A stretch of 64,000 bases of DNA from Saprospiraceae bacterium. GTDB lineage: Bacteria; Bacteroidota; Bacteroidia; Chitinophagales; Saprospiraceae. The stretch lies in the NCBI GenBank assembly GCA_016711125.1, contig JADJTQ010000011.1, positions 1 through 64,000 of the forward strand, given 5' to 3'. This document shows positions 28,124 to 39,551 of the stretch, in pieces (positions within the stretch are counted from its first letter, which is position 1; each line of letters opens with the position of its first letter). Below the pieces are notes generated by a model. It was not told the DNA's origin and made no database searches. It worked only from the letters and a program-made list of their open reading frames with translations. The position numbers and the translations under genes are program-made.

Positions 28124-29088
28124 ATGAAAGTTTCATCATTTGCTTTGTACCGCCATGTGCGTACTTTGAGGAAGAGCCTAGACAAACATTTGCTATATCT
28201 GCCTCTATTTTTATCTCCCTTACTTTCAGTGAGTCAATCAAATTCAGACTTCGCACCTGTTGGAGCTATTTGGACCGATCCCTTTACTGGCGACTACATG
28301 GAAGTAACAAAAGATACCATAGTGAATGGTATTATAGCTCGAGTCATAGAAAAAAGGTGGTCATGTTATGATCATTTCAGAAATGAACCTTGCGATACAA
28401 CCGGAGAAATCTATTGGAGCACTATAGTCCTGCAACCAGAAATTGTTCATGCTGATGAAGATAAAGTGTATCACCTCCTGAACGATAGCTTCTACCTTCT
28501 TTATGATTTTAGTGCCAAAGTGGGAGACATCCTTTCTATTCATACCTATGAGAATCTGGGATCTAAAGAGATTGTTAGTTTCGATGCTATAGTAGATTCT
28601 TTAGACGTTCTCACCTCTGGCCAAACCGTTCTTCGTGCCTACCATATTTCTGATCTTGCAGATGAGAGAGCTTCCTTTTACCGATTTACCGGATGGATCG
28701 TAGAGAAACTCGGAAAAGAGCTTTATCTCTTTCCTTCAACAATCAAGATGAAGATTTATTCGGATTTCCATTTTTTGGCCGGTGTTATGAGGACGCTGAT
28801 TTTTCCCATGCCGCTTCTGCCAACTGTTTCGTGGCTAATCGAGAAACGACCCCAGTTCTACCTACTATATATCCCAACCCGTCAACAACAGAAATTTTCA
28901 TTAATTACCCAAAATCTTTAGCAATTACAAATGTATCCATCTTCGATGTCGCCGGTAGTTTTATCATGAATAAGGAAATAGGCGGCTATCAAGATCGCTT
29001 AACCGTCCCCGTAAATGATTTACAGTCAGGATATTATGTAGCGTGCTTAACACCAGGTATTCGAATACCTTTTATAGTAATTCATTAA
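28124..29088 (+). CDS. T9SS-sorted secreted protein of unknown function, copy 1; frameshifted
   Basis: An N-terminal signal peptide region (LPLFLSPLLSVSQ) leads into a beta-rich domain (FAPVGAIWTDPFTGDYMEV) shared with two homologues at 41.7 and 44.3 kb. A frameshift near 28714-28717 (A4 run) separates it from the rest. In the next frame the protein continues KRALSLSFNNQDEDLFG to a type IX secretion tail (TIYPNPSTTEIFI, then YYVACL). Adding one A restores a protein of about 320 residues. It is 16 bases upstream of an M43 peptidase gene, the pairing seen again at 41.7 kb. Confidence 0.75.
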
Positions 29089-29104
29089 TTAAAATCATCG
29101 ACTA

Positions 29105-30838
29105 ATGAAACCCTTTTATCTAATCACCTTATCTCTTATTTTGCACATTGGCAATTCATTTGCTCAAATGGACTGCTTTTTTGAAGGCACCACTACAACA
29201 GGTACGGGCTGTAGTGATTGGAATCTCTATTCAAGTTTGACTCCATCAAACACCGCATTGAAGACCGTCCGGCTAACTATTCATGTCTTTCAAAAGTCTG
29301 ATGGCTCACTGAATATTCCAGCAAGTGCCGTGAGTTGGTTATCAAATACTGTGGAAGGTTACTTAGGATCTGGCGGTATGCAAAATCTTAAGCCAATGAA
29401 ATTAGCTACATCATCTCCTTACTATGTGGATTCTAGAATCAAGTACGACATCGTACAGGTATTGTTTCATAAACAAGATACTGTTTGGGAGAAAGATCAT
29501 CTTGACCTTCATTGGAACAATGTATACAAAGATTATGTAGAGATGAATAGTGCCGTAACCTACAAGTATAATTCCATACACGTTTTTCTACCAGGAAAAA
29601 TTTCTCTAGGTCAAGGTAGGGCAGTCAGAACAGGCAATAAATCATACAACGTATGCTTAGGTGCATACCATCGATATACGGCTATGACAAATGAAGCTCC
29701 GTCCCTTGCCAACTTGATGAGACATGAACTAGGCCATAACTTAGACTTACGACATACCTACAATGAAAATGATCGCTGTTCTGACACACCATTAAATTGC
29801 AATTGTTGGAATAACTATCAATGTGGTAGTTGCTACTATTGCGGTACCTGTGGATGTCAAACCACATGTCTGCCCGCCTACGTTTCTAACAACACCATGG
29901 ACTATAATGCCGACGAAAACGCCCTTGCCCAGTGTCAATTGCATCGGATGCATGCCAATTTAATGTCCTCTACTGGTAACTACCAAGTAGTCACCAGTTC
30001 ACCTGTCACGAAAACGCCAACCATAGCCGGTCCAGCATGTCTTACTTCGTCTTCTTCTTATGTGTTGACCAATCATGAATTCGGTACTACCGCATCCTGG
30101 TCAGTCTCCCCAAGCAGTGCGGTCACGGTAGCATCAGGATGCGGCAACGTGGCTGTCTTAGCTCCTAAATCTGGTGCTTCTGGCACAGCAACAATCACTT
30201 TTATAATGACCTACGGAAAACACGGCTCCAAATCTGGTAGTTTTACCTTTACAGTGAATCCATCCATCACAGGAACAGTCACGTCCGGGGGTTCAACATA
30301 TCCATTTTATGGTGGTGGTAACCATGTTGATGCAACTTCTGTCACAGCAGCAATTCAGGCACCAGGTGCAACTTCATTCACCTGGACCAAAACCGGTGGT
30401 TCTGGCACTTGGTATACCTATAATTCCGGGAAAAATCTATCTCTAACTCTTTCCTCCGGTGGCGATATTTCATTTAATATTACCACGACAAACTCGACCT
30501 GTGGCACGCTCAGCACTTCGTGCTACTTTGTGCACCTTGGTGGCTATTATTCCTTCTACCCAAACCCTACTACTGGAGATCTCTATGTAGAACTGCTGGA
30601 AGATGAAATAGAAATTAATATCCCAAATGACGAAGGTGCGATCAAGAAAGAGAAGATCAATCTAGGTATGGAGAAACTTTCACTCTTAGACAAAAATGGA
30701 AATCAATTGAAGGAAGTTAAAATAGACAATGGCGCCAAAAAAGCAACCATAAGCTTAGCAGGGCTTCCTCCCGATGTTTACTTTGCAGTAGTCAAAGATG
30801 GGAATCGCTTGATCGAATCTAAAATTATTAAAAACTAG
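29105..30838 (+). CDS. Secreted M43-type zinc metallopeptidase with T9SS tail, copy 1
   Basis: 577 residues: signal peptide (YLITLSLILHIGNSFAQ), a catalytic domain and a type IX secretion C-terminal domain. The zinc motif is HELGHNLDLRH near residue 208, and a cysteine-rich insert and NTMDYNADENALAQCQLHRM (Met-turn region) follow. About 170 residues of PKD/Ig-like beta repeats (TVTSGGSTYPFYGGG) then lead to the tail (FYPNPTTGDLYVE to IESKIIKN). It probably acts outside the cell on proteins. A paralogue at 42.6 kb is nearly identical in the last 220 residues but diverged in the catalytic half. A terminator follows. Confidence 0.88.
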   Translation: MKPFYLITLSLILHIGNSFAQMDCFFEGTTTTGTGCSDWNLYSSLTPSNTALKTVRLTIHVFQKSDGSLNIPASAVSWLSNTVEGYLGSGGMQNLKPMKLATSSPYYVDSRIKYDIVQVLFHKQDTVWEKDHLDLHWNNVYKDYVEMNSAVTYKYNSIHVFLPGKISLGQGRAVRTGNKSYNVCLGAYHRYTAMTNEAPSLANLMRHELGHNLDLRHTYNENDRCSDTPLNCNCWNNYQCGSCYYCGTCGCQTTCLPAYVSNNTMDYNADENALAQCQLHRMHANLMSSTGNYQVVTSSPVTKTPTIAGPACLTSSSSYVLTNHEFGTTASWSVSPSSAVTVASGCGNVAVLAPKSGASGTATITFIMTYGKHGSKSGSFTFTVNPSITGTVTSGGSTYPFYGGGNHVDATSVTAAIQAPGATSFTWTKTGGSGTWYTYNSGKNLSLTLSSGGDISFNITTTNSTCGTLSTSCYFVHLGGYYSFYPNPTTGDLYVELLEDEIEINIPNDEGAIKKEKINLGMEKLSLLDKNGNQLKEVKIDNGAKKATISLAGLPPDVYFAVVKDGNRLIESKIIKN

Positions 30839-30864
30839 ATCAACCATTTTTTTGAAATAATAGG

Positions 30865-30891
30865 AGGGTGGCTTCATATAGTCACCCTTTT
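30865..30891 (+). terminator. Terminator of the first M43 operon
   Basis: Stem AGGGTG with CACCCT around a 12-base loop, followed by a T run, 27 bases after the M43 stop. Confidence 0.7.
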
Positions 30892-31248
30892 AATTACACC
30901 TCCATACATCTACAAAAGAGGGATTTCATGTTGAGACACAATTTCGCAAAGACCCTCTCTACCGTTCACCGACACCACATTTGACCAGTTAGATCGATCC
31001 GCCGGCCCGCCGCCCGCGCGTGGGTTGTTTTCATTTTGATTTTTTCAGAAATTTAACAACAACAAAAAAACCAAATAATATTTGGCGTTTCGTGTGATTC
31101 CAAGAATTTATATCTATAAGGCTATGGGTGTCAAACCCAAAGTCGAGAGATTTCGGTTTTTATGTTTTTAGTTGTTTTTATTCTTTTATGTTTTTAGTTG
31201 TTTTTACGGTCATTATAATGATTTGATAATCAATAGTATACACATTAT
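30892..31248. other. Intergenic region left of the iterons
   Basis: About 360 bases: a GC-rich patch near 31000-31020 and an AT-rich stretch just before the iterons that could be the unwinding element of the origin. No gene is supported. Confidence 0.45.
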
Positions 31249-31553
31249 AAAGTCGAGAGATTCTGCACCAAAGTCGAGGGATTCTGCATTATGGTCGAGA
31301 ATAACTGCACCAAAGTCGAGGGATTCTGTTTTAAGGTCGAGAGATCCTGCAATAAAGTCGAGGGATTCTGTAAATGACCCCTTTTTCTCCAAATTAGCTT
31401 GATATCGTCTCTCCACAACTTCATTACTGTGCCTTTCTACTTATTAAAAGTTAAGAGATTCTGTTCTAAGGTCGAGAGATCCTGCAAATCGAGTTAGGAC
31501 TCTTTCCAAAAGTCGAGAGATTCTGCAAGTTTTTTAAAGGTCGAGAATCAGAT
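31249..31553. repeat. Iterons of the plasmid replication origin
   Basis: Ten copies of an 18-base unit close to AAAGTCGAGRGATTCTGC. Six begin at 31249, 31270, 31291, 31312, 31333 and 31354, an exact 21-base period that puts them on one face of the helix. Two more lie at 31447 and 31468 (again 21 apart), one at 31508 and a partial one near 31537. They directly precede a Rep_3-type initiator gene, the usual place for iterons that serve as origin and as copy control. Confidence 0.92.
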
Positions 31554-31585
31554 GACCTTGTACTCGACTTTACACTTGGAAAAGT

Positions 31586-31593
31586 TATATTTG
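31586..31593 (+). promoter_or_regulatory. Candidate -7 box of the rep gene
   Basis: TATATTTG, 21 bases before the rep ATG and directly after the last iteron, so initiator bound to the iterons could repress it. Confidence 0.55.
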
Positions 31594-31613
31594 TGAAAAT
31601 ATAATATATCGTT

Positions 31614-33005
31614 ATGGCGCATCAGTCAAAGTCTGAACTCAAGCTACAAAAGCTTCATGAGCTTAAGGTAGTAAAACGCAATGACCTGATTGAAAACTCT
31701 GGCTATAGACTGCCCGCTAGAGCCGCGTTCTTACTTTATTATTTAATCAGTAGACTAGATAGTAAAAATCAGCGCGAGTTTGAAGATGTACATATGAGCT
31801 TCGACGATATACAGGCCATTCTAAACTGTGACGGAGTCAGACGCATTTCAACAAAAAAGGAAGGTTTCAAGATCATGAAAGATCTTAATTCCCAGCCCAT
31901 TCATTGGTGGAATAAAGAGGAGGATGAAGAAGAAATGCTCACCTGGATTACCGGGCTAAAGCGGAAAGGGGATAACTTCAGGTTTAGGTTCTCTCCGGAT
32001 CTCAAGGGTTTTCTTTTAGGCCTTAATAAGCAGGAAGGAAATTTCACGCAGTTTCTCTTATTCAAACGTGTTTTCGAATGCTCGCATTCTTTTAGAATAT
32101 TTACAATCCTGGCTAGAAATCTTGGCAATAGACCCACCTTCAAGTTTGTTGTAGATATTGAAAAATTGAAATTTCAACTTGGTATAACGGGCAAATACCA
32201 AAAGTTTTACGAGTTCAAAAGGTGGGTCATGGATCCTTCCACCAAGGAGATTAATGTTATCACCGATATCGGGTGTAAATGGGAGGTAAGTGAGAAACAA
32301 GGTAAAACAGTAGTTTCCATTCTCGTGAAGGTTTGGAGAAAGACTAGTGCTCAGGCCCTACCTGCGTTGGTAGAATTACCACCCTCCAGCGATAAACAAA
32401 TAAGTGATTCGGATACACAGAAGCCAGACACACAGATATCAGAGATCTTCGTCAAGCTGTGGGATCGCATGCGAGATTGGGAAGATATTACCGAAGCCGG
32501 TCTCAAGAATGCAATCAGCAAATATTCCGACAATCAACTTCTCGGAGCCTTGGTCCAAACCGAAGATCAATACCATGCAAATCCGGGCAGCATCATTAGC
32601 CGTGGTAAGTACTTTTATAAATTAGCCCAGATACCAACGCTCTTTGACGAAGTCCAGCAAAAAAAGGAGGTAGTAAGAGAGAAGAAAAAGAAAGTAGAAA
32701 ATCAGAATAGGGTAGAGGCTGATAAAAAAGAAAAAGTTGCTGCCCTTCAGCGCGAAAAAGGTGATAAGATCCAGGCGCTGGTTGATAACATAATCGCATC
32801 ACAACCCGAATTACTTACTGTGATCATTGACCAATACAAACAGTCACGACCCAACATAGCCGACAAGAGTCGAGACGAGATTCTCAAATTTCCCCCCTTT
32901 ATCGGTGTCCTGAGCAGTAAGATCTTGACGCAGTTCCCAGAAAGATTTGAAGAGATTAATCGGCATTATGAATCGGAATTAAGAGTTCTAAATACAAGAC
33001 AATAA
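31614..33005 (+). CDS. Plasmid replication initiator, Rep_3 (RepB-like) superfamily
   Basis: 463 residues. The N-terminal 220 residues fit the two winged-helix domains of Rep_3 initiators: YRLPARAAFLLYYLISRLD, FRFRFSPDLKGFLLGL, then FTQFLLFKRVFECSHSFRIF and LKFQLGITGKYQKFYEFKRWV. A charged linker and a long coiled-coil (about residues 345-385) follow, and the tail FPPFIGVLSSKILTQFPERFEEIN. The tail recurs in variant form at 41.3 kb. The gene follows ten iterons and is intact. It would open the origin and load the host helicase. Confidence 0.88.
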   Translation: MAHQSKSELKLQKLHELKVVKRNDLIENSGYRLPARAAFLLYYLISRLDSKNQREFEDVHMSFDDIQAILNCDGVRRISTKKEGFKIMKDLNSQPIHWWNKEEDEEEMLTWITGLKRKGDNFRFRFSPDLKGFLLGLNKQEGNFTQFLLFKRVFECSHSFRIFTILARNLGNRPTFKFVVDIEKLKFQLGITGKYQKFYEFKRWVMDPSTKEINVITDIGCKWEVSEKQGKTVVSILVKVWRKTSAQALPALVELPPSSDKQISDSDTQKPDTQISEIFVKLWDRMRDWEDITEAGLKNAISKYSDNQLLGALVQTEDQYHANPGSIISRGKYFYKLAQIPTLFDEVQQKKEVVREKKKKVENQNRVEADKKEKVAALQREKGDKIQALVDNIIASQPELLTVIIDQYKQSRPNIADKSRDEILKFPPFIGVLSSKILTQFPERFEEINRHYESELRVLNTRQ

Positions 33006-33104
33006 TGATCTTACCTGTAATTGCTGATGCAATTCTTTGTAATAATCATGCATCTAGCCTCCAATAAGAATATCGGCCCAATGATGTTTGACCAGCTTTC
33101 CTAA

Positions 33105-35807
33105 ATGAACAGTAAAGAAATCCAACAACAAGTAGAAAAGATCTTCCACAATTTTGATAAGGAAGAATTCATATTTGATCTTTTACTGGCCTACGGTATA
33201 TCCAAAACTTCCATCACTCGCCTCAAGAAAGGTGATTTTAATCTTTCCAAAAATGAGGATGAAGTACTTTATAAAAAAAAGGTCTTCTTCAAGCAAGCTG
33301 AAAGCAACCTGCTCCTGGTCCTGGAAGATGCTTCAAAAGAAGAACCCATTCTGGCCCATAAACCAAGATTTGCCATCATTACCGATTTTACCACTCTGGT
33401 AGCCCGCGATTTAAAACTGGGTAGAAACCTGGATATTCCCCTTGCTGAATTACCAAAGCACTATGACTTTTTCCTTCCCCTGGCCGGAAGTGAAGTCTAT
33501 CATTCCACGAATGACAACGAAGCCGACCGCAATGCAGCCTATAAAATGGCCGAATTATATGATGCGTTGCGGGCTGAAAATCCTCATTTATATAACTCAT
33601 TAGAAACCATCCACGAGCTCAATGTTTTCCTCTCCCGCATTCTCTTCTGCTATTTTGCTGAGGACACCGAGATTTTTGATGTAGAAAGCGTCTTTACCAA
33701 TACTTTAGCCCAGCACACCAGCGATGATGGTAGTGACACGGATCATTTTTTAAGCGATTTATTCCGGAGGCTAAATGCCAAGACCGGTGATGATTATCCG
33801 GCATTCCTTGCCCGATTCCCTTATGTGAATGGCGGTCTTTTTCGCAATGAAATAGCCATACCCAGATTTACCCCCAAGGCCCGAAGAATATTAATCGAGC
33901 TCGGGGAGCTTAACTGGCGTGCCATCAATCCGGATATTTTTGGATCTATGATCCAGGCGGTGGTCAATCCGAAGTACCGTAGTGATTTGGGTATGCATTA
34001 CACTTCTGTACCCAATATACTCAAACTCATCCGGCCATTATTTTTGGATGAACTTCATGATGAGTTTGAAAAGTGCCAGGATAGCATTAAGAAACTACGA
34101 TCGCTTATCAACCGGATATCGCTTATCAAATTCTTTGATCCTGCCTGTGGTAGTGGCAACTTTCTTATTATCACTTTTAAGGAGCTCCGGATGCTGGAAA
34201 TCAACATCCTGCAACGCATCATTGATCTTAGCCCCACCCCCTGAAATCCAGTGGTCAGTCATTAACCTATCCCAATTTTATGGTATAGAGATTGACGATT
34301 TTGCTCACGAGATGGCCATTCTTTCTCTTTGGCTTGCCGAGCATCAGATGAATAAGATTTTTGATGAGATGCTGGCCGGATTGGGCCAATCAAAACCTAT
34401 ACTCCCCCTAAAAGAAGCGGGGCAAGTCCACCAAGGCAACGCCACTCGCATTGATTGGAATGATGTCTGTCCGATCGATAAAGATGATGAAATCTATGTA
34501 ATTGGAAACCCTCCTTATTCGGGAGCAAGATTACAGGATGCCGATCAGAAAAAGGATATAAGTTTTGTATTCCATGGCATTAAGGGATTTAATAACATGG
34601 ACTATATCTCATGTTGGTTTCTTAAAGCCAAGAACTACATACAGGGTAAGCCGAGGATTAAAGCTGCTTTTGTTTCTACAAATTCGGTTTGCCAAGGTGA
34701 TCAGGTAGCTCTTATTTGGCCAAACATACTTGGCCCCATCGAGATAGATTTTGCGCATCAATCTTTTAAGTGGACAAATAATGCCAAAGGAAATGCGGGT
34801 GTCACCGTGGTTATAATTGGCTTAAGAAATATTTCTACTGCTCCGAAATACATATACTCGAGTGCCCATAGAAGTGTGGCTAAAAACATAAGTCCATATT
34901 TAATTGATTATTCAGATGTAATAATTTACGGCAGGCCAAAGCCGCTATCTTCATTTCCGGTCATTAGTTTCGGAAGTATGGCTAATGATGGTGGTCATCT
35001 TTTATTGACTGGGGATGAAAAGAATAAATTAATTACTGAAGAACCGGCTTCAGAAAAGTATATAAAGAAATTATTTGGGGCTCTTGAATTCATTCGGGGC
35101 TTTGAAAGATACTGCCTTTGGATTGATGATAGTGAAGTGGAAGCGGCCTCAAAATTGACGAAAGTAGCTGAAAGGATAAATGCAACAAGACAAATTAGAC
35201 TGAATAGCAAAAGAAACTCCACTAGAGAATTGGCAAGCGTTGCTCACAGATTTGGAGAAGTGAGGTATTTCCCCACCGAATCAATAATAATTCCAAGTGT
35301 TTCATCTGAAGCTAGAAAGTACATCCCCATAGGCTTCTTAGATAAAGATACGATAATATCAAATTTAGCCATGGCCATCTATCATGCTGAACCCTGGCTG
35401 TTCGCTGTAATCACTTCCCAAATGCACATGATATGGGTACAAACAGTAGGAGGCAAATTAGAAACACGTTACCGATACTCAGCTAAACTATGCTACAACA
35501 CATTCCCATTTCCCGATATCAGCCTCAAACAAAAAGAAAACCTGAATCTTTATGTTTTTCCATCCTCGATGAACGTGCAAAACACCCGGATAAAACCATG
35601 GCTCAACTTTATAATCCTTACACCATGCCTCAGGGCCTGAGGAAAGCCCATCAGGAGCTAGATCAGGCAATAGAGCAATGCTACCGGTTGCAACCCTTTC
35701 GGTCAGATACCGAGCGGCTGGAGTATTTGTTTAAACTTTATGAAGAGATGGTCACCAAAAAAACCTTATTTGCCCGGCAGAAAAAGACCATAAAGAGAAA
35801 ATCATGA
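33105..35807 (+). CDS. MmeI-like DNA methyltransferase (type IIL-like); two frameshifts
   Basis: About 900 residues when two frameshifts are repaired, one in the C5 run at 34237-34241 and one in the T5 run at 35555-35559. The parts run in MmeI order. A helical spacer comes first (FLSRILFCYFAEDTEIF), then YVNGGLF and LNWRAINPDIFGSMIQAVV, then motif I DPACGSGNF and FYGIEIDDFAHEMAILSLWL. Motif IV NPPYSGA follows, then a target-recognition region and the terminal ETRYRYSAKLCYNTFPFP block. The last frame holds HPDKTMAQLYNPYTMP and ERLEYLFKLYEEM. I see no nuclease domain at the N-terminus, so cleavage may depend on downstream genes. It methylates adenine by family knowledge. It overlaps the next gene by four bases. 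Confidence 0.82.
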
Positions 35808-37438
35808 GGACCTTACTGACTACGCTATTGGCATCCGAAACCGAAACAGAGGTTCTCGAATTTAAAGAAGCCAAAAATCAATACGATAAGGATAAGCTAG
35901 GCAAGTACTTCTCCGCGTTAAGCAACGAAGCTAATCTACGAGGGAAAGACTTTGCATATTTGGTATTTGGTGTAGATCGACACAAAAATATAGTAGGGAC
36001 CACTATCTCAGACAATCAAATCAATGAGTATAAAAAAGAGATGACTGATCATACATCTCCTGCCCGCAGTTTTGCCGATGTACAAAGGATGCCTACCGAA
36101 CATGGCCCTGCTATCATTTTCAAAATTCCGCCGGCACCATCGGGTACACCTGTTGCCTGGAAAGGGCATTGGTATGGAAGGGATGGAGAAAGTCTCGGAG
36201 CACTGAGCGAGTATGAACTAGACCTGATTAAAAGCCAAAACATTCTGGAAGATTGGAGTATAGGTATTGTATCCGGAGCCTCCGTGGCTGATTTATCTGC
36301 TGAGGCCATAGACAGAGCGAAGGAACTTTTTATCATTAAAAATCCCAAATTAAAACATGAGATACTTGATTGGGATAACTCGACCTTTCTTAACAAAGCG
36401 AAAATTTGCGTGAATGGTGAGATCACCAGAGCGGCTATTCTATTGTTGGGTAAGCCGGATGCAGATCACTTCCTAAGTCCTGCTACCGCAACCATCACCT
36501 GGATATTAAAAGACAGCAACAACCTGGAGAAAGACTATACCCACTTTACCTGTCCTTTGCTCTTGTCCATCGAGCAAGTACAAGCCAAAATCCGTAACCT
36601 CAAATACCGGTATATCAGAGAGGAATCACTTTTTCCCGAAGAAGTGGACCAGTACGATCCCTATATCATCAGAGAGGCATTAAACAATTGCATCGCACAT
36701 CAGGATTATCCTTTAGGAGGTAAAATTTTGGTGGTCGAAAGAGAGGATGGTATTTTGATATTTCTCAATGCCGGCTCATTTATCCCGGGCAGCGTAGAAA
36801 GAGTAATTCAAGCGGATGCTCCGGAACCAAAATACCGCAATCCTTTTCTGATCAATGCTATGGTCAATCTGAATATGATCGATACTATTGGAAGCGGCAT
36901 TAAAAGAATGTTCCTAATACAAAGGCGGAAGTATTTTCCTCTGCCGGACTATGACATTGCTAATGATCAGGTAAAAGTCAAAATTACTGGTAAAGTGGTT
37001 GATCTGAATTATGCTCGAAAATTAGCTTCTTTAAAAGACCTCAGTTTAAGTGAAATCATGTTACTTGATAAAGTTGCCAAGAAGAAAGCGCTTTCGAGAT
37101 CGGAGATGAAAGAATTGCGTCAGAAAAACTTGATCGAAGGCAGAAAACCCAATTTTCATATTTCTTCATCCGTGGCAAAAGCAACCGGGCAAAAATCAAG
37201 CTATATAAAACAACGAGGCATTGAGGATCAGTATGCCAAGAAGATTATTGTAGACTATGTAAAAGAGTTTGCCCCAGCCAGTAGACAGGATATCGAGACC
37301 TTTCTATTTGAAAAGCTTCCCGATATTCTGGACGTTAGTCAAAAATCACATAAGGTGAAAAACCTTTTGCAAAAATTACGGTACGAAAAGAAACTTCAGC
37401 TCAACGCTGATCGAAAATGGATTTTAGACGAGCTTTAG
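35804..37438 (+). CDS. Schlafen AlbA_2 domain protein with RecG-like ATPase domain
   Basis: 544 residues. The N-terminus (TEVLEFKEAKNQYDKDKLGKYFSALSNEA, then YLVFGVD) is a Schlafen-type AlbA_2 domain. The middle (IIREALNNCIAHQDY and GSGIKRMF) matches the HATPase_c_4/RecG-like C-terminal region found in this protein group. The end carries winged-helix-like segments (ASRQDIETFLFEKLPDI). Such proteins are common in defence islands and beside restriction systems, and may be regulators or nucleic-acid-acting effectors. The ATG overlaps the methyltransferase stop (ATGA). Confidence 0.8.
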   Translation: MRTLLTTLLASETETEVLEFKEAKNQYDKDKLGKYFSALSNEANLRGKDFAYLVFGVDRHKNIVGTTISDNQINEYKKEMTDHTSPARSFADVQRMPTEHGPAIIFKIPPAPSGTPVAWKGHWYGRDGESLGALSEYELDLIKSQNILEDWSIGIVSGASVADLSAEAIDRAKELFIIKNPKLKHEILDWDNSTFLNKAKICVNGEITRAAILLLGKPDADHFLSPATATITWILKDSNNLEKDYTHFTCPLLLSIEQVQAKIRNLKYRYIREESLFPEEVDQYDPYIIREALNNCIAHQDYPLGGKILVVEREDGILIFLNAGSFIPGSVERVIQADAPEPKYRNPFLINAMVNLNMIDTIGSGIKRMFLIQRRKYFPLPDYDIANDQVKVKITGKVVDLNYARKLASLKDLSLSEIMLLDKVAKKKALSRSEMKELRQKNLIEGRKPNFHISSSVAKATGQKSSYIKQRGIEDQYAKKIIVDYVKEFAPASRQDIETFLFEKLPDILDVSQKSHKVKNLLQKLRYEKKLQLNADRKWILDEL

Positions 37439-37581
37439 ACATCAATTTAGACGAGGAAATTTTGTAAATCATTGATTAACAACCACTTATTATCATCTAA
37501 TGCTCTACTTTGAAAGTAAAAATCATGAGTGTTAGACGAGAGTGTTAGACGAGATTAGTAAATAGTGAACGTACGAGCTAG

Positions 37582-39551
37582 ATGCCAAACACAGTAGAAG
37601 TAAACTATCAGCAGACTGGAAAGAGTAAAAGCACGAACGCTTTAGGCATGCGTGAAATGCAGGAAAAGGCTTTCACAGCCAGATCTGCTCAGTACCTACT
37701 GATAAAAGCACCACCAGCTTCAGGCAAATCCAGGGCTTTAATGTTCATTGGCTTGGATAAACTGGCCCACCAAGGCTTGAAAAAAGTCATTGTCGCCGTA
37801 CCTGAAAAAGCCATCGGCGCTTCATTCGCAACGACATACCTGATCAAGCATGGCTTCTTTGCCGATTGGTCTCCGCATCCAGCTTTCAATTTATGCACTT
37901 CCGGCTCTGAAAGAAGTAAAGTCACTTCATTTTTACAATTCCTTGATTCCGATGAGCAAATACTTATTTGTACTCACGCTACTCTTCGTTTTGCCTATGA
38001 TGGCTTGGATGAAAAGCGACTGGACCAAGCATTGATCGCTATAGATGAATTTCATCACGTTTCTGCTGATGGTGACAACAGACTGGGTGAAGTAATGAAA
38101 AATATCATGACCAAATCCAATGCCCATATTGTTGCCATGACCGGATCCTATTTCAGAGGTGATAATGTGCCGGTTTTATTGCCCGAAGAAGAGGCCAAAT
38201 TCACCAAGGTCACTTACAACTATTATGAGCAGCTCAACGGATACGAGTTTCTTAAGTCTCTGGGCATCGGTTACCATTTTTATCAAGGCCGTTACTTCAA
38301 AAGACGACCGGACGGATCACCATCGGCGTTGGAAGAAATATTGGATGAAAGCAAGAAAACCATTATTCACATTCCCAATGTCAATTCTGCAGAATCCTCT
38401 AAAGAGAAGTATGAAGAAGTGGGTCACATCATTGATGTATTTGGCGATCTCCAGTACCAGGATGAAGACACTGGTGTTTTGTTTGTCAAAAGCCGGTCAT
38501 CTGGCCGGATCCTGAAGGTAGCCGACCTGGTCAATGATGATCCAAAGCACCGTGAGAAAATAAGCAGCTACTTGAGGACCATATCTCAGGCTGATGACAT
38601 TGATATCATTATCGCCCTCGGTATGGCCAAGGAAGGATTTGACTGGCCCTATTGTGAGCACGCCCTGACCATTGGCTATCGTGGCTCCCTCACTGAGATA
38701 ATTCAAATCATAGGCAGAGCGACCCGAGATAGTGAAAATAAATCCCACGCCCAGTTTACCAATCTGATAGCACAACCAGATGCCACCGATGATGACGTCA
38801 AACTGTCGGTCAATAATATGTTGAAGGCGATTACGGCTTCGCTATTGATGGAGCAGGTATTAGCCCCCAATTTTAAGTTTAAACCCAGAATGGATGACGA
38901 CGAAGATCATGGCACCGATGGCGACGACGACGACTTTACCATAAAAATTCGCGGCTTTAAATTACCGACATCTCAAAGAGCCAAAGACATCATAGAAAGC
39001 GATTTAAATGATTTAAAAGCCCGAATCCTCCAGGACGACCAGATGCTTAAAGCGATGCCTGGCAATTTAGAACCGGAAGTAATTAATAAGGTTTTAATTC
39101 CCAAAATAATCCGTGAAGTGTACCCCGACCTTAGCGATGATGATGTTGAAGCAGTGCGTCAGTATGTCGTTGTAGATTCCGTGATTAAGAATAGTACGAT
39201 TGAACAGCAGGGCGACAAGAGGTTTATCCGGATGGCTACAAGCTTTGTCAATATAGACGATATTCATGTCGATCTCATCGATTCCATAAATCCGTTCCAA
39301 AAGCCTTTGAGATTCTGTCCAAGTCCGTAACCTCCCGCGTGCTAAAGCTTATTGATGACCACATTCAGGCCACCAAAATTGACATGACGGAGGAGGAAGC
39401 CATATTACTCTGGCCTAGTATTAAAGAGTGGCGAAAAAAGACCGGAGATCCACCTAATATACAATCGTATGACCCTAAAGAAAAGAGAATGGCAGAGGCC
39501 GTAATATTTCTTCGCGAATTAAAACGCAAACGAGAACTTAATGAGCAATAA
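37582..39551 (+). CDS. SF2 (DEAD/DEAH-type) helicase; frameshift near the C-terminus
   Basis: About 656 residues after repair. Motifs: Walker A APPASGKSR near residue 45, IICTHATLRF-like motif Ia region, DEFHH (motif II), AMTGSYFRGD (motif III), and QIIGRATRD (motif VI). A highly acidic linker (DDDEDHGTDGDDDD) follows. The frame stops at 39330, but adding one A to the A4 run at 39299-39302 continues as AFEILSKSVTSRVLKLIDD to the TAA at 39551, which overlaps the next gene. In restriction systems such helicases translocate DNA for a nuclease. The next gene supplies a nuclease. Confidence 0.82.

Noticed and set aside
31172..31402. 76-codon frame with repeated KSRDSAP residues
   Set aside because: It is only a translation of the iteron array; the repeats explain the periodic residues.
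31249..31553. Possible CRISPR array
   Set aside because: The units are 18 bases at a 21-base period with no room for spacers, and lie before a rep gene; these are iterons.
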